45,721 nucleotides of DNA from Streptococcus pseudopneumoniae (GCF_001068775.1 NZ_JWAJ01000143.1:1-45721); one strand, 5' to 3'. Positions 1-11,586 are shown, counted from the first letter of the stretch. The notes: generated from the letters alone by a model not told the origin. Translations and numbers: made by a program.

Positions 1-62
1 CCGTACTCAAGTACAGCCTGCGGCTAGTTTCCTAGTTTGCTCTTTGATTTTCATTGAGTATA
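1..62 (-). repeat. BOX-type repeat, truncated by the window edge
   Basis: Read on the minus strand this begins TATACTCAATGAAAATCAAA and continues into GAGCAAACTAGGAAACTAGC, which is the typical end module of BOX-like intergenic repeats of pneumococcus and its relatives. Only one end is visible; the rest lies outside the window. It is non-coding. The match is from memory of the family consensus, not from a search. Confidence 0.7.
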
Positions 63-261
63 AGGTTTGTTTCAGATTTCTGCTAAGGTAGGATCTAACT
101 TAGAAATTGTAAGAAAAAGAGAGTGGGACAGAAATCGATAGACAAAGTCTTGATTTCGTAGTCCCAGCCCCGCGAGGATGATTAGGAGCTTTTTGGAGTC
201 TAAAAGACGAACAAAAAGTTCAATCAGCTACCGCGTCAAATTATGATTGATAATAAAAAGT
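63..261. other. Non-coding stretch downstream of mnmE
   Basis: About 200 bases without a convincing gene. Around position 121 it carries GAGTGGGACAGAAATCG, a string I associate with repeated intergenic sequence in streptococci. The rest has no clear reading frame, Shine-Dalgarno sequence or promoter. It separates the BOX-like repeat from the mnmE terminator. Confidence 0.4.
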
Positions 262-295
262 GAGGTCGGGATCTTTTTGTCCCAACCTCTTTTTA
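262..295. terminator. Bidirectional rho-independent terminator
   Basis: A 10-bp stem (GAGGTCGGGA at 262-271 with TCCCAACCTC at 280-289, one G-U pair) is flanked by T-rich sequence on the right and A-rich sequence on the left. It can therefore end transcripts from either side. It sits just past the stop codon of the minus-strand mnmE gene. Confidence 0.8.
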
Positions 296-327
296 GGTGA
301 CTAGCATTTTTTTGACCTAGTTTTTTC

Positions 328-1701
328 TTATTTACCCAGACAAAATTGGCTGAACAACTGTGTAATGAGTTCGTCTGGCGCAGCATCACCAGTGATTTCT
401 CCGAGGATTTCCCAAGTACGTGTCAAATCAACTTGAAGCAAATCAACAGGCATTCCTAGTTCGAGGCCTTCGTTTACAGCTTGTAAGCTTTCAACTGCCT
501 TTTCAATTAATGAAATATGACGGGCGTTGGATAGATAGGTAGCATCTTGTTCGACCAAGCCTGCGTTTTCAAAGAAAAGGTTGTTAATCCGTTCTTCAAT
601 CTTATCGATGTTTTGGTTTTTAAGGACTGAAATACGAATAACGTCTTCAGGTAGTTCCGAAGTTTCAATCGCTTCAGGCAGGTCAGTTTTGTTAAGTAGG
701 ATGATACGGTTGGTATCTTGGCTGATTTCAAGAAGTTGTCGGTCTTGGGCAGTTAGAGGTTCACTGGCGTTTAAGACAAGTAGAACCAAGTCAGCTTCCT
801 TGAGGGCTTTTTTGGAGCGTTCAACACCAATTTGTTCCACGATATCATCTGTTTCACGAATACCAGCTGTATCAATCAATTTGAGAGGTACACCATTGAT
901 GTTGACGTATTCTTCGATGACATCTCGAGTAGTTCCTGCAATATCCGTTACAATGGCCTTATCTTCGCGCAGGAGGTTATTAAGAAGGCTAGACTTTCCA
1001 ACGTTAGGACGACCAATGATGGCCGTTGAAATCCCTTCGCGGAGGATTTTCCCACGACGTGCAGTTTTTAGGAGATTGGTCAAGAGTTGTTCAAACTCCA
1101 TAGTTTTTTCACGGACAACAGCAGTAGTGGCTTCTTCCACATCGTCATACTCAGGATAGTCGATATTAACCTCTACTTGTGCTAGTGTATTGAGGATTTC
1201 TTGACGAGTATTATTAATCAAGTCAGATAGAGAACCGTCTAATTGTTTGACCGCTATATTCATAGCCTTATCAGTCTTGGCGCGGATGATATCCATCACA
1301 GCCTCGGCTTGAGTCAAGTCCACACGTCCATTTAGGAAGGCACGCTTGGTAAATTCACCAGGCTCTGCCATGCGAGCTCCTTCACGGATAGCTAGTTGGA
1401 GAATTTCATTGGTTACGGCGATTCCACCGTGAGTGTTAATCTCGATAATATCTTCACGAGTGAATGTCTTTGGAGATTTCATAGCCCCAATCATAACCTC
1501 GTCCATGACCTTACCAGTTTGAGGATCAACAATGTGGCCGTAGTTAAGAGTGTGGCTAGCAACCTTGCTCAAGTCCTTGCCTTTAAAGATTTTCTGCGCA
1601 ATGGCAAAACTATCCGTTCCGCTTAGGCGGACTATCCCAATAGCACCTTCACCAAGCGGTGTCGAGATGGCTGCAATGGTATCAAATTCCCGTGTAATCA
1701 T
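328..1701 (-). CDS. mnmE: tRNA uridine-5-carboxymethylaminomethyl modification GTPase MnmE
   Basis: With MnmG, MnmE adds the carboxymethylaminomethyl group to U34 of certain tRNAs, using GTP hydrolysis and a folate-derived one-carbon unit in the cytoplasm. The 457-residue length is normal. The N-terminal folate-binding domain covers about residues 1-118. A helical domain is split by an inserted G domain whose P-loop GRPNVGKS is at 230-237, followed by the DTAG switch motif and NKTD. The protein ends in CLGK, matching the family's C-terminal CxGK motif with its essential cysteine. The ATG at 1701 opens directly on the conserved N-terminus. It is transcribed alone on the minus strand, ending at the bidirectional hairpin. 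Confidence 0.97.
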   Translation of the reverse strand: MITREFDTIAAISTPLGEGAIGIVRLSGTDSFAIAQKIFKGKDLSKVASHTLNYGHIVDPQTGKVMDEVMIGAMKSPKTFTREDIIEINTHGGIAVTNEILQLAIREGARMAEPGEFTKRAFLNGRVDLTQAEAVMDIIRAKTDKAMNIAVKQLDGSLSDLINNTRQEILNTLAQVEVNIDYPEYDDVEEATTAVVREKTMEFEQLLTNLLKTARRGKILREGISTAIIGRPNVGKSSLLNNLLREDKAIVTDIAGTTRDVIEEYVNINGVPLKLIDTAGIRETDDIVEQIGVERSKKALKEADLVLLVLNASEPLTAQDRQLLEISQDTNRIILLNKTDLPEAIETSELPEDVIRISVLKNQNIDKIEERINNLFFENAGLVEQDATYLSNARHISLIEKAVESLQAVNEGLELGMPVDLLQVDLTRTWEILGEITGDAAPDELITQLFSQFCLGK

Positions 1702-1789
1702 TTCAATTCCTTTATAGTTTATTTGTTTGTATAGACTAATATCTCTTCAAATTGTAACAAATTTTAGTATTTTCTTCAATGAATGTTAC

Positions 1790-1824
1790 TTATAAAGAAA
1801 AGCCTAAGCAGATTGCTTAAGCTT
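1790..1824 (-). terminator. Terminator of the tautomerase gene
   Basis: On the minus strand, AAGCTTAAGC (1824-1815) pairs with GCTTAGGCTT (1809-1800) and is followed by a T-rich tract at 1799-1790. It overlaps the stop codon of the tautomerase gene by one base. Confidence 0.75.
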
Positions 1825-2006
1825 TACTTAGTGCGCATTTCACCTTGTGGGAAATAGGTTCCTTCAGGCATATCGTTGATAATGACATGAACAGCAGATT
1901 GGGGTGCACCAGTGTTGCGAACCACAGCTTCCGTTACTTCCTTGGCTAGGGCTTTCTTTTGTTCTAACGTGCGTCCTTCAAATAAATCGATGCGTACAAA
2001 TGGCAT
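1824..2006 (-). CDS. 4-oxalocrotonate tautomerase-family protein
   Basis: A 60-residue protein of the 4-oxalocrotonate tautomerase family, whose small subunits assemble into hexamers and use the amino-terminal proline as general base for keto-enol tautomerisation. I place the start at the ATG giving MPFVRIDLFEG, because after methionine removal Pro becomes residue 1 as catalysis requires. A longer frame starting at 2021 would bury it. A Shine-Dalgarno-like GGAGGAAG lies just upstream. The physiological substrate in streptococci is unknown to me. It is divergent from tdk. Confidence 0.9.
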   Translation of the reverse strand: MPFVRIDLFEGRTLEQKKALAKEVTEAVVRNTGAPQSAVHVIINDMPEGTYFPQGEMRTK

Positions 2007-2059
2007 AATAGCTTCCTCCACTAGTTATTTGATTTCTTCTATTTTACCACAATTTGCCG

Positions 2060-2088
2060 TTTAAAGCTTTTGGAAAATATGATATACT
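2060..2088 (+). promoter_or_regulatory. Promoter of the tdk-prfA-prmC operon
   Basis: A -35-like TTTAAA (2060-2065) and a -10 TATACT (2083-2088) are separated by 17 bases, about 40 bases before the tdk start codon. Assigned by consensus only. Confidence 0.5.
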
Positions 2089-2128
2089 AGAATGTAGCAG
2101 AAAATTAGAATGGACGTGAAATAGAAAC

Positions 2129-2728
2129 ATGGCACAGTTGTATTATCGTTATGGGACTATGAACTCAGGCAAGACGATTGAGATTCTCAAGGTAGCCTAT
2201 AACTATGAGGAGCAAGGAAAGGGAGTTGTGATTATGACTTCGGCTCTGGATACGCGTGACGGTGTTGGCTATGTTTCAAGTCGAATTGGGATGAAAAGAC
2301 CTGCAGTTGCTATTGAGGAAACAACGGATATCTTTGGATTTATCCGAGATTTACCTGAAATGCCCTACTGTGTTCTTGTCGATGAAGCCCAATTTTTAAA
2401 GCGTCACCATGTTTACGACCTAGCTCGTGTTGTGGATGAGTTAGACATACCTGTCATGGCATTTGGTTTAAAAAATGATTTTCGCAACGAACTATTCGAA
2501 GGTTCAAAATATCTTCTGCTCTTAGCAGATAAGATTGATGAAATCAAGACCATTTGTCAGTATTGCAAGAAAAAAGCGACCATGGTGTTGCGTACGCAGA
2601 ATGGTCTGCCAGTCTATGATGGTGAGCAGATCCAGATAGGTGGCAATGAAACCTATATCTCGGTTTGCCGTAAACATTATTTTGCACCACTGATAACATC
2701 CAAAAAGGAACAAGACTATGACAATTGA
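2129..2728 (+). CDS. tdk: Thymidine kinase
   Basis: Phosphorylates thymidine to dTMP with ATP in the pyrimidine salvage pathway. This is the type II (TK1-like) enzyme of 199 residues. The P-loop GTMNSGKT is at residues 9-16, the catalytic DEAQF motif lies near residue 96, and a zinc site is formed by the CQYC pair near residue 148 plus a C-terminal cysteine in CRKH. It is the first gene of a plus-strand operon. Its last 11 bases overlap the next gene, which suggests translational coupling. Confidence 0.97.
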   Translation: MAQLYYRYGTMNSGKTIEILKVAYNYEEQGKGVVIMTSALDTRDGVGYVSSRIGMKRPAVAIEETTDIFGFIRDLPEMPYCVLVDEAQFLKRHHVYDLARVVDELDIPVMAFGLKNDFRNELFEGSKYLLLLADKIDEIKTICQYCKKKATMVLRTQNGLPVYDGEQIQIGGNETYISVCRKHYFAPLITSKKEQDYDN

Positions 2729-3197
2729 ACTAAGAGATGTTACAATGGAAAATTATTTTGATGTTCTGAATTTGGATGTTAAGGAATATCAAAAACAATT
2801 TATTGCTACTAACGCAATTAGTTTAGCTGAAGCATATGTCTACACTAAAAATGGAGATTTTGTAGCTCCATTGGCAGTTTACGATAATGATGCAATCATA
2901 GGTTTTGTGATGTTAGCTTATGATAAAAAAATCGGAATTAGTAATGGAAATTATTTACTATTTCGTTTCATGATTGATAAGCATTTTCAAGATCAAGGAT
3001 ATTTTAAACCAATTATGGATAAAGTACTAGACTATGTTCGGACAGCGCCAGTAGGTTTAAGCAATAAACTTTGGTTGTCTTATGAACCAGAAAATGAACA
3101 TGCAAGATATTGTTACCTCAGTTATGGATTCAAAGAAACTGGGGAAATATCCGAGAACGAAGTAGTAGCCATATACGATTTAACAATTGAAAAATAA
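2718..3197 (+). CDS. GNAT-family N-acetyltransferase
   Basis: A 159-residue protein with the single-domain GNAT fold, expected to move an acetyl group from acetyl-CoA to an amine. A central strand 'GFVMLAYD' precedes a region '[23 protein letters not shown]' (quoted here as two shorter parts: [13 protein letters not shown], then [10 protein letters not shown]) in place of the acetyl-CoA loop, and a C-terminal '[15 protein letters not shown]' matches the usual GNAT ending (YxxxGF). The substrate cannot be told. The start overlaps tdk by 11 bases and has AAGGAA upstream. It sits between tdk and prfA, the same position as in pneumococcus as I recall. Confidence 0.85.
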   Translation: MTIELRDVTMENYFDVLNLDVKEYQKQFIATNAISLAEAYVYTKNGDFVAPLAVYDNDAIIGFVMLAYDKKIGISNGNYLLFRFMIDKHFQDQGYFKPIMDKVLDYVRTAPVGLSNKLWLSYEPENEHARYCYLSYGFKETGEISENEVVAIYDLTIEK

Positions 3198-3206
3198 GGA
3201 GAAAAA

Positions 3207-4286
3207 ATGAACATCTATGATCAACTACAAGCTGTAGAAGACCGTTATGAAGAGTTGGGAGAATTGCTCAGTGACCCTGATGTAGTTTCAGACACCAAGC
3301 GTTTCATGGAGCTTTCAAAAGAGGAAGCTTCTACTCGTGATACCGTAACTGCCTACCGCGAATACAAACAAGTCCTTCAAAACATCGTTGATGCTGAAGA
3401 AATGATTAAAGAGTCTGGCGGAGATGCTGACTTGGAAGAAATGGCCAAACAAGAACTCAAAGATGCTAAGGCAGAAAAAGAAGAGTACGAAGAAAAATTG
3501 AAAATCTTGCTCCTTCCTAAAGATCCAAACGATGACAAGAACATCATCCTTGAAATCCGAGGAGCAGCTGGTGGTGATGAAGCTGCCCTCTTTGCTGGTG
3601 ATTTGCTAACCATGTACCAAAAGTACGCTGAAGCCCAAGGCTGGCGCTTTGAAGTCATGGAGGCTTCTATGAACGGTGTCGGTGGTTTCAAGGAAGTGGT
3701 TGCTATGGTATCAGGTCAGTCTGTATACTCTAAGCTTAAGTATGAGTCTGGTGCCCATCGTGTTCAACGTGTCCCTGTGACAGAAAGCCAAGGCCGTGTT
3801 CATACCTCTACAGCGACAGTTCTCGTTATGCCTGAAGTGGAAGAAGTAGAGTACGATATTGATCCAAAAGACCTTCGGGTGGATATCTACCACGCATCTG
3901 GTGCTGGTGGACAGAACGTCAACAAGGTTGCGACTGCCGTTCGTATTGTTCACTTGCCAACCAATATCAAGGTTGAGATGCAGGAAGAACGTACCCAGCA
4001 GAAAAACCGTGAAAAAGCTATGAAGATCATCCGTGCGCGTGTTGCTGACCACTTTGCACAGATTGCCCAAGATGAGCAGGACGCTGAGCGTAAGTCTACT
4101 ATCGGTACTGGTGACCGTTCAGAACGTATCCGTACCTATAACTTCCCACAAAATCGTGTCACAGACCACCGTATTGGCTTAACCCTTCAAAAACTTGATA
4201 CTATTTTGTCTGGTAAACTAGATGAAGTTGTGGATGCCTTGGTTCTTTATGATCAAACGCAAAAATTGGAAGAATTAAACAAATAA
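3207..4286 (+). CDS. prfA: Peptide chain release factor 1
   Basis: Recognises UAA and UAG stop codons on the ribosome and triggers peptide release. At 359 residues it is standard length. The codon-recognition PVT tripeptide lies in [10 protein letters not shown] around residue 190, which identifies RF1 rather than RF2 (SPF). The universal GGQ is at residues 234-236. The glutamine of GGQ is the methylation target of PrmC, encoded immediately downstream with a one-base overlap of stop and start. The ATG at 3207 follows AAGGAG. Confidence 0.98.
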   Translation: MNIYDQLQAVEDRYEELGELLSDPDVVSDTKRFMELSKEEASTRDTVTAYREYKQVLQNIVDAEEMIKESGGDADLEEMAKQELKDAKAEKEEYEEKLKILLLPKDPNDDKNIILEIRGAAGGDEAALFAGDLLTMYQKYAEAQGWRFEVMEASMNGVGGFKEVVAMVSGQSVYSKLKYESGAHRVQRVPVTESQGRVHTSTATVLVMPEVEEVEYDIDPKDLRVDIYHASGAGGQNVNKVATAVRIVHLPTNIKVEMQEERTQQKNREKAMKIIRARVADHFAQIAQDEQDAERKSTIGTGDRSERIRTYNFPQNRVTDHRIGLTLQKLDTILSGKLDEVVDALVLYDQTQKLEELNK

Positions 4287-5122
4287 TGAAATTAGCTCAA
4301 ATTTTTAAGGATTTTGAGGAAAAGTTGATAGCACAGGGAGAGGAAGCAGAAAGCCTCTCCTTTGTCTATCGTAGCCTGAAAAATCTATCTTTTACAGACT
4401 TTGTCTTTGCCCTCCAGCAAGAAGTTATAGAGGAAGAAAAAGAGTTTGTAGAGGAAATTTACACGAAACTGGCAAATCATATACCTGCCCAGTACATTAT
4501 CGGTCATGCAGAATTTTTTGGGATGCAGTTAGAGGTCGATGAGCGGGTCTTGATTCCCCGTCCAGAGACAGAAGAGTTGGTGGAGCTCATCCTAGCTGAG
4601 AATCCAGAGGAAAATCTCAAAGTTCTGGATATCGGAACAGGAAGCGGTGCTATCGCCCTTGCTTTAGCTAAAAATAGACCAGATTGGACAATCACAGCTA
4701 GCGATATCTCTCAAGATGCTCTCGATTTGGCCAGCAAAAACGCCGAATTTCAAAATTTTAATATATTTTTTAAAAAATCTGATTGTTTCTCTGAAATTTT
4801 TTCAAAATATGATATAATTGTTTCCAATCCACCCTATATCTCTCGTAGAGATGAGTCAGAAGTTGGTTTGAATGTCCTACACTCAGAACCTCATCTGGCG
4901 TTATTTGCAGATGAGGATGGTCTAGCGATCTATCGCAGAATCGCGGAAGAATCAAAGGACTATCTAAATGATGGTGGTAAGATTTATCTTGAAATTGGCT
5001 ACAAACAAGGCCAAAGCGTTCCAGCTCTTTTCAAGGAAAATTTTCCCGAGAAGCGAGTTCGAACTCTGAAAGACCAATTTGGCCAAGATAGGATGGTTGT
5101 CATTGATGATGGAGAAAATTAA
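4286..5122 (+). CDS. prmC: Peptide chain release factor N5-glutamine methyltransferase
   Basis: Methylates the GGQ glutamine of release factors with S-adenosylmethionine, raising termination efficiency. It has 278 residues with a small helical N-terminal domain for the factor, a SAM-binding GTGSG loop near residue 117 and the catalytic NPPY motif beginning at residue 181. It follows prfA with a one-base overlap, the usual enzyme-substrate pairing. It overlaps the start of the next gene by 17 bases. Confidence 0.96.
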   Translation: MKLAQIFKDFEEKLIAQGEEAESLSFVYRSLKNLSFTDFVFALQQEVIEEEKEFVEEIYTKLANHIPAQYIIGHAEFFGMQLEVDERVLIPRPETEELVELILAENPEENLKVLDIGTGSGAIALALAKNRPDWTITASDISQDALDLASKNAEFQNFNIFFKKSDCFSEIFSKYDIIVSNPPYISRRDESEVGLNVLHSEPHLALFADEDGLAIYRRIAEESKDYLNDGGKIYLEIGYKQGQSVPALFKENFPEKRVRTLKDQFGQDRMVVIDDGEN

Positions 5123-5708
5123 GCACGAGCTTGAAAATGGTGGAGCTGTTGTTTTGCCAACGGAGACAGTTTATGGACTTTTTGCAAAAGCATTGGATGA
5201 AAAGGCTGTTGACCATGTTTATCAGCTTAAATGTCGTCCAAGAGACAAGGCACTCAATCTCAATGTCGCTAGTCTAGACGATATCTTGAACTTTTCTAAG
5301 AATCAGCCAACTTATTTACAACAATTGGTTGAAAGTTTTTTGCCAGGCCCTTTGACCATTATCTTAGAAGCTAATGACAGAGTTCCCTACTGGGTCAATT
5401 CAGACTTGACTACAGTTGGATTTCGAATGCCTAGTCATCCTGTAACTCTTGAATTGATACGAGAATTTGGACCTCTAATTGGCCCATCTGCTAATATCTC
5501 TGGTCAATCAAGTGGAGTTACTTTTCGAAAGATTCTTCATGATTTTGACCAAGAGGTCTTGGGATTTGAAGACGATAGTTTTTTAACAGGTAAAGATTCT
5601 ACTATTTTAGACTTATCTGGCGACAAGGTAAAGATTCTACGCCAAGGAGCGATTACTCGAGAAGATATCCTTACCAAGATACCAGCGATTCCTTTTGAGG
5701 AGGTATGA
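5106..5708 (+). CDS. L-threonylcarbamoyladenylate synthase (Sua5/YrdC family)
   Basis: Makes threonylcarbamoyl-AMP from threonine, bicarbonate and ATP, the first step of the t6A37 modification of ANN-decoding tRNAs. The conserved opening 'GGAVVLPTETVYGLFA', the KCRPRDKALN segment and the GPSANISG motif mark the YrdC/Sua5 fold. I use ATG 5106 (AGGATGG at 5090-5096 as ribosome binding site). A TTG at 5079 would give a longer, unsupported N-terminus, and ATG 5109 is an alternative. The protein has about 200 residues, YrdC-like, without the extra Sua5 C-terminal domain. It overlaps prmC by 17 bases. Confidence 0.92.
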   Translation: MMEKIKHELENGGAVVLPTETVYGLFAKALDEKAVDHVYQLKCRPRDKALNLNVASLDDILNFSKNQPTYLQQLVESFLPGPLTIILEANDRVPYWVNSDLTTVGFRMPSHPVTLELIREFGPLIGPSANISGQSSGVTFRKILHDFDQEVLGFEDDSFLTGKDSTILDLSGDKVKILRQGAITREDILTKIPAIPFEEV

Positions 5709-5709
5709 T

Positions 5710-6141
5710 ATGCTACGTGATTTGAAAGCAACAGATGTTGCAGCTATTTGTGAGATTAACAAAAAAGCTTTAGGCTATTCGTTTAGTTTAGAGGAAACGT
5801 CTAGTCAACTAGATAAGTTATCTCAAGACTCTCATCACTACCTACTGGGTTTCGAGGATTCGACCAGCCATGACTTACTTGGTTATGTTCATGCCGAGGT
5901 TTATGAATCCCTTTATTCAAAACCAGGTTTTAATATCCTAGCTTTAGCTGTTTTGCCTCAAACACAGGGTCAGGGTATCGGAAAAACTTTACTCCAAGGC
6001 TTGGAACATGAAGCAAAAAAACGAGGCTATAACTTTATTCGCTTAAATTCTGCAGACCATCGTTTAGGTGCGCATGCTTTCTATGAAAAAGTTGGTTATA
6101 CCTGCGATAAGACGCAGAAACGGTTTATTCGCATTTTTTAG
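5710..6141 (+). CDS. GNAT-family N-acetyltransferase (RimI-like)
   Basis: A 143-residue acetyltransferase. The acetyl-CoA loop is visible as QTQGQGIGKTLL (Q-x-x-G-x-G), following the strand ILALAVLP. The C-terminal 'GAHAFYEKVGYT' is the usual GNAT tail. Its place right after the YrdC-type gene suggests, but does not show, a link to translation or ribosomal protein modification. ATG 5710 is preferred because GAGGAGG (5697-5703) is correctly spaced, and it lies one base beyond the previous stop codon. Confidence 0.85.
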   Translation: MLRDLKATDVAAICEINKKALGYSFSLEETSSQLDKLSQDSHHYLLGFEDSTSHDLLGYVHAEVYESLYSKPGFNILALAVLPQTQGQGIGKTLLQGLEHEAKKRGYNFIRLNSADHRLGAHAFYEKVGYTCDKTQKRFIRIF

Positions 6142-6207
6142 TTTGGATTTTATATTCTTGTTGTAAAAACAAACTAAAGACCTGTCACACTATAAAGGAG
6201 AAGACCT

Positions 6208-7464
6208 ATGATTTTTGACAAAGATGATTTTAAATCATATGATGCAGATCTTTGGAATGCCATTGCCAAAGAAGAGGAACGCCAACAAAACAATATTGAG
6301 CTAATCGCGTCTGAAAATGTCGTTTCTAAGGCTGTTATGGCTGCTCAAGGGTCTATCTTGACCAATAAATACGCCGAAGGTTACCCAGGACGTCGCTATT
6401 ATGGTGGAACTGATGTGGTAGACGTGGTAGAAAGTCTAGCTATTGAACGTGCAAAAGAAATTTTTGGTGCCAAGTTTGCCAATGTCCAACCCCACTCAGG
6501 AAGCCAAGCCAACTGTGCTGCCTATATGGCTTTGATTGAGCCAGGTGATACGGTCATGGGAATGGATTTGGCAGCAGGTGGGCACTTGACTCATGGAGCT
6601 CCTGTCAGCTTCTCTGGTCAAACCTACAATTTTGTTTCTTATAGCGTTGATCCTGAAACAGAACTCTTAGACTTTGACGCTATCTTGAAACAAGCCCAAG
6701 AAGTGAAACCTAAACTCATCGTAGCAGGAGCTTCAGCCTACTCTCAAATTATTGATTTTTCAAAATTCCGTGAAATTGCAGATGCTGTTGGTGCTAAACT
6801 CATGGTTGATATGGCTCATATTGCTGGCTTAGTTGCAGCAGGCCTTCATCCAAGTCCAGTGCCTTATGCTCATATCACTACAACAACGACCCACAAAACC
6901 CTTCGTGGACCACGTGGTGGTTTGATTTTGACCAACGATGAAGATCTAGCTAATAAAATTAACTCAGCTATTTTCCCAGGTATCCAAGGTGGACCTTTGG
7001 AGCACGTTATCGCTGCTAAAGCTGTGTCTTTCAAAGAAGTTTTGGATCCAGCCTTCAAGGAATATGCTACCAATGTCATCAAGAACAGCAAGGCTATGGC
7101 AGATGTCTTCTTGCAAGACCCTGATTTCCGTATTATCTCTGGTGGTACTGAAAATCACCTCTTCCTAGTTGATGTAACAAAAGTTGTAGAAAACGGAAAA
7201 GTTGCTCAAAACTTGCTAGATGAGGTCAATATTACCCTAAATAAAAACTCAATCCCTTACGAAACCTTGTCACCATTTAAGACAAGTGGTATTCGTATCG
7301 GAGCAGCAGCAACAACTGCACGTGGTTTTGGTGAAAAAGAAAGCCGTAAAGTGGCTGAGCTCATCATTAAAGCTCTTAAGAATGCAGAAAATGAGGCTGC
7401 TTTAGAAGAAGTGAGAAGTGCAGTTAAAGAATTGACAGATGCCTTCCCATTGTATGAGGACTAA
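6208..7464 (+). CDS. glyA: Serine hydroxymethyltransferase
   Basis: A PLP enzyme that interconverts serine and glycine while charging tetrahydrofolate with a one-carbon unit. It is 418 residues long, as usual. The PLP lysine is in [14 protein letters not shown] at residue 230. The substrate-binding '[13 protein letters not shown]' and 'SGSQAN' segments are present. The AAGGAG ribosome site is well placed. A short gap (66 bases), including an inverted TAGTTTG...CAAACTA pair around 6140-6176, separates it from the preceding operon, so it may also have its own control. Confidence 0.98.
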   Translation: MIFDKDDFKSYDADLWNAIAKEEERQQNNIELIASENVVSKAVMAAQGSILTNKYAEGYPGRRYYGGTDVVDVVESLAIERAKEIFGAKFANVQPHSGSQANCAAYMALIEPGDTVMGMDLAAGGHLTHGAPVSFSGQTYNFVSYSVDPETELLDFDAILKQAQEVKPKLIVAGASAYSQIIDFSKFREIADAVGAKLMVDMAHIAGLVAAGLHPSPVPYAHITTTTTHKTLRGPRGGLILTNDEDLANKINSAIFPGIQGGPLEHVIAAKAVSFKEVLDPAFKEYATNVIKNSKAMADVFLQDPDFRIISGGTENHLFLVDVTKVVENGKVAQNLLDEVNITLNKNSIPYETLSPFKTSGIRIGAAATTARGFGEKESRKVAELIIKALKNAENEAALEEVRSAVKELTDAFPLYED

Positions 7465-7471
7465 TACTTTT

Positions 7472-8446
7472 ATGGACATTTATATTAAGAAAGCCATTAT
7501 CCATCAGTTCAGCCCAGATGACACCGAGTTGTTTCTAGCGGATAAATTTCTCAATATCACTCCAAAAATCGAAGAATACCTGCGCAAGAAAATTGAACGT
7601 GTGTATTCAGATGAAGCCAAGACTGGGATTTTCGAAGAAGAAAATCCCTTCTTCAATCATATCACAGACGATTTGTTGGAGACATCAGTAACACTGGCTA
7701 ATCTCTGGAAAGAAGAGTTCAGTATTTCTGAAAACCTCAAGACCAATGACTTGATTTTTGTGCAATTTTCTAAAGAAGGTGTAGAACATTTCGCTTTCTT
7801 ACGAATTGCCCTACGAGAAACCTTGACCCATCTAGGCGGAGAAGTTGACAATCCAATCAAGCTGACTCAGAATAACCTTCCTGGATTTGGAACGGGAGCT
7901 GACGAGGCCTTGGTCGTCAATCTTCAGAGTTGCAAGTACCATCTGATCGAAAAACGAATCAAATATAATGGAACTTTTTTGAACTATTTTTCTGAGAATT
8001 TGATTCAGGCTCAGCCAAAGATTTCACCTAAGAAGTCAATCAAGGAGCTGGAAAAAACGGCTCAGAGAATTGCAGAAACCTTCAACACAGACGATTTCCA
8101 GTTTCAATCCAAGGTCAAGTCTGCTATTTTCAACAACCTTGAAGAAAGTAATGAATTGTCTCCTGAAAAATTGGCAAATGACCTTTTTGACAACAATCTC
8201 ACTGCACGTCTTAGCTTTATTGATCAAGTCAAGGAAGCAGTGCCAGAGCCAGTTCAGTTTGATGAAATCGATGCTAGTCGCCAATTAAAGAAATTTGAAA
8301 ACCAAAAACTTTCTCTGTCAAATGGTATTGAATTAATTGTACCCAATAATATTTACCAAGATGCTGAGTCGGTAGAATTTATCCAAAATGACAATGGAAC
8401 CTACTCTATCTTAATCAAAAACATCGAGGATATACAAAGCAAATAA
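7472..8446 (+). CDS. Nucleoid-associated protein (NdpA/YejK family)
   Basis: A 324-residue protein of the 37-kDa nucleoid-associated family, opening [13 protein letters not shown] and carrying the characteristic segment '[14 protein letters not shown]' in its middle. The family is reported to bind DNA in the nucleoid, but the precise role in streptococci is not known to me. I choose ATG 7472 (GAGGA at 7456-7460). The frame is open upstream to 7439, but that extension lies inside glyA and lacks a ribosome site. Its last base overlaps the start of the next gene. Confidence 0.85.
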   Translation: MDIYIKKAIIHQFSPDDTELFLADKFLNITPKIEEYLRKKIERVYSDEAKTGIFEEENPFFNHITDDLLETSVTLANLWKEEFSISENLKTNDLIFVQFSKEGVEHFAFLRIALRETLTHLGGEVDNPIKLTQNNLPGFGTGADEALVVNLQSCKYHLIEKRIKYNGTFLNYFSENLIQAQPKISPKKSIKELEKTAQRIAETFNTDDFQFQSKVKSAIFNNLEESNELSPEKLANDLFDNNLTARLSFIDQVKEAVPEPVQFDEIDASRQLKKFENQKLSLSNGIELIVPNNIYQDAESVEFIQNDNGTYSILIKNIEDIQSK

Positions 8447-9048
8447 TGTTTAAATTTATAAGAAGGGTCTTGCTACTTGTTCTTATCTTATTTACTGGCT
8501 ATAAACTTTTTCATATGTATCAGGATGTGAAGCAGGTCATGACCTATCAATCCTTGGTACGAGAAGTTTTAAGTGAGCAAGATACGCCAGCAAATGAAGA
8601 ACTAGTCTTGGCCATGATTTATACCGAAACCAAAGGTAAAGAAAGTGACGTGATGCAGTCCAGTGAGTCTGCTAGCGGTACGACAAATACAATTTCTGAC
8701 AATAGGAGTAGTATTCGTCAGGGAATTCAAACTTTGACTGAAAATCTTTATTTAGCGCAAGAAAAAGAAGTAGATGTTTGGACTGCTGTACAGGCATATA
8801 ACTTTGGTCCAGCTTATATCGATTTTATCGCTCAAAACGGGAAAGAGAATACACTTGCCCTAGCCAAACAATACTCACGAGAAACAGTTGCTCCAATTTT
8901 AGGAAATACAACTGGAGAAACCTACACTTACCTTAATCCTATTTCACTCTTTAGCGGGGCTGAACTCTACGTTGATGGGGGGAATTACTATTATTCGAGG
9001 CAGGTTAGATTGAATCTCTATATTATTAAATTTTTTAATCTATTTTAA
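8446..9048 (+). CDS. Membrane-anchored lysozyme-like lytic transglycosylase (PvaA-like)
   Basis: A 200-residue cell-wall protein. An N-terminal hydrophobic stretch (about residues 6-22) serves as signal or anchor. It is followed by a goose-lysozyme/Slt-type domain with the likely catalytic glutamate in '[12 protein letters not shown]' and a family motif 'QSSESASG'. '[17 protein letters not shown]' matches the later part of the Slt fold. It resembles the protein called pneumococcal vaccine antigen A in S. pneumoniae, which has the same neighbours; this is from memory. It is coupled to the upstream gene by a one-base overlap and ends at a clear terminator. Confidence 0.85.
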   Translation: MFKFIRRVLLLVLILFTGYKLFHMYQDVKQVMTYQSLVREVLSEQDTPANEELVLAMIYTETKGKESDVMQSSESASGTTNTISDNRSSIRQGIQTLTENLYLAQEKEVDVWTAVQAYNFGPAYIDFIAQNGKENTLALAKQYSRETVAPILGNTTGETYTYLNPISLFSGAELYVDGGNYYYSRQVRLNLYIIKFFNLF

Positions 9049-9074
9049 GCACTTAGAAAATTCTAGGTGCTTTT
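9048..9074 (+). terminator. Terminator after the PvaA-like gene
   Basis: AGCACTTAGAA (9048-9058) and TTCTAGGTGCT (9061-9071) form a near-perfect hairpin followed by TTTT. It closes the tdk-to-PvaA run of genes. Confidence 0.85.
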
Positions 9075-9130
9075 ATAAGCTTTCTTTAAGGCTAATCGAC
9101 TATCCTAGATAGGAAAAGGAGGAGCGTCCA

Positions 9131-10105
9131 ATGAGAAAGAAATTCTTTCTGACTAGTGCTGCAGTTCTTTTAGCAGTTGCAACTTTGCAAAGCGCTCAAG
9201 CAGCCACTGATGTTCAAAAAGTAATTGATGAAACTTATGTTCAACCTGAGTACGTCTTGGGTTCATCATTAACAGAGGATCAAAAAAATCAAACCTTAAA
9301 AAAACTCGGCTATAATGCCTCTACAGATACCAAAGAACTGAAGACTATGACGCCAGATGTCTACTCAAAGATTATGAACGTCGCCAATGACTCTAGTCTC
9401 CAGCTCTATTCATCTGCAAAAATTCAAAAATTAGGTGAAAAATCTCCACTTGAAGTCAAGATTGAAACACCTGAAAATATCACTAAAGTGACCCAAGACA
9501 TGTACCGTAATGCGGCTGTTACCTTGGGTGTGGAGCACGCGCGTATCACCGTTGCGGCACCAATCCCTGTAACAGGTGAAAGTGCCTTAGCAGGTATTTA
9601 CTATTCATTAGAAGCTAATGGTGTTCAACTTCCTCAAGAAAATAAAGACCTAGCTCAGAAAGAGCTAAAAGCCTTGTCAGACATCAACGATGAAAACAAG
9701 GATAAATCAGGCTATGATGCCAATAAACTCAATGTAGCCCTTGCCGATATCAAGTCTGCTATCGCTAAGGCTAAAGAGTCCAAGGGTGAGCTTACAGAAG
9801 ATGATGTTCGTAAGATTGTAGAAGATACATTGAAAAATTATAAGCTGGATCAGGTTATAACAGGAAATCAGATCAATATCATCATCAACTTTGCCTTTAA
9901 TCTTTCAAAGAGTGATATTCTGAATAACGAAGACTTCACAAAGACCCTAAAAGATTTGAAACAAAGCATTGTTGCACAAGCAGGTGATAGTTTCAGCAAT
10001 ATTGACCTTAACTTTGATGCTAATAAAGCATTTGAGGATGGGGGCAATATTCTCAGTGCTATTTGGCAAGCAATTGTAAACTTTTTCAAGAGTTTTGGTG
10101 CTTAG
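9131..10105 (+). CDS. Secreted DUF1002-family protein
   Basis: A 324-residue exported protein. The signal peptide covers residues 1-24 (hydrophobic core LTSAAVLLAVATL, cleavage after SAQA). The mature part is rich in Lys, Asp and Asn and matches the DUF1002 family, which has no assigned function. Landmarks are 'VTLGVEHARITVAAPIPVTG' in the middle and repeated amphipathic helices in the C-terminal half. AAGGAGGAG sits 8 bases before the ATG. It stands between two terminator/promoter signals and so is probably monocistronic. Confidence 0.85.
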   Translation: MRKKFFLTSAAVLLAVATLQSAQAATDVQKVIDETYVQPEYVLGSSLTEDQKNQTLKKLGYNASTDTKELKTMTPDVYSKIMNVANDSSLQLYSSAKIQKLGEKSPLEVKIETPENITKVTQDMYRNAAVTLGVEHARITVAAPIPVTGESALAGIYYSLEANGVQLPQENKDLAQKELKALSDINDENKDKSGYDANKLNVALADIKSAIAKAKESKGELTEDDVRKIVEDTLKNYKLDQVITGNQINIIINFAFNLSKSDILNNEDFTKTLKDLKQSIVAQAGDSFSNIDLNFDANKAFEDGGNILSAIWQAIVNFFKSFGA

Positions 10106-10123
10106 GTCAATTCATGGTATAAT
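10092..10123 (+). promoter_or_regulatory. Promoter of rlmCD
   Basis: TTGGTG around 10095 and TATAAT around 10118 are about 17 bases apart. The -35 region overlaps the end of the DUF1002 gene. A hairpin-like stretch with a T-run follows near 10140-10158 before the rlmCD ribosome site. Consensus evidence only. Confidence 0.55.
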
Positions 10124-10165
10124 AGATGGTAACAGAACAGTTGCCGTCTTTTTTTCGGCACATAG

Positions 10166-11533
<1,368 letters not shown>

Positions 11534-11559
11534 AAACCTTGTAACGAAAGGGATAATCA

Positions 11560-11586
11560 AAAGCCTTGATTGTAAGGCTTTTTTTG
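11560..11586 (+). terminator. rlmCD terminator
   Basis: AAAGCCTT, a 6-base loop and AAGGCTTT form a hairpin followed by a T-run. A diverged copy of this arrangement (TTGATTGCAAG plus T-run) is found at 17340-17356, after an rlmCD-like 3' end. Confidence 0.85.

Noticed and set aside
581..1159. 192-codon plus-strand frame opposite mnmE
   Set aside because: Shadow of the strongly supported mnmE frame; serine- and arginine-rich composition typical of an antisense frame.
9077..9100. CiaR site before the DUF1002 gene
   Set aside because: Only one TTTAAG half is present; the second half at five-base spacing is missing.
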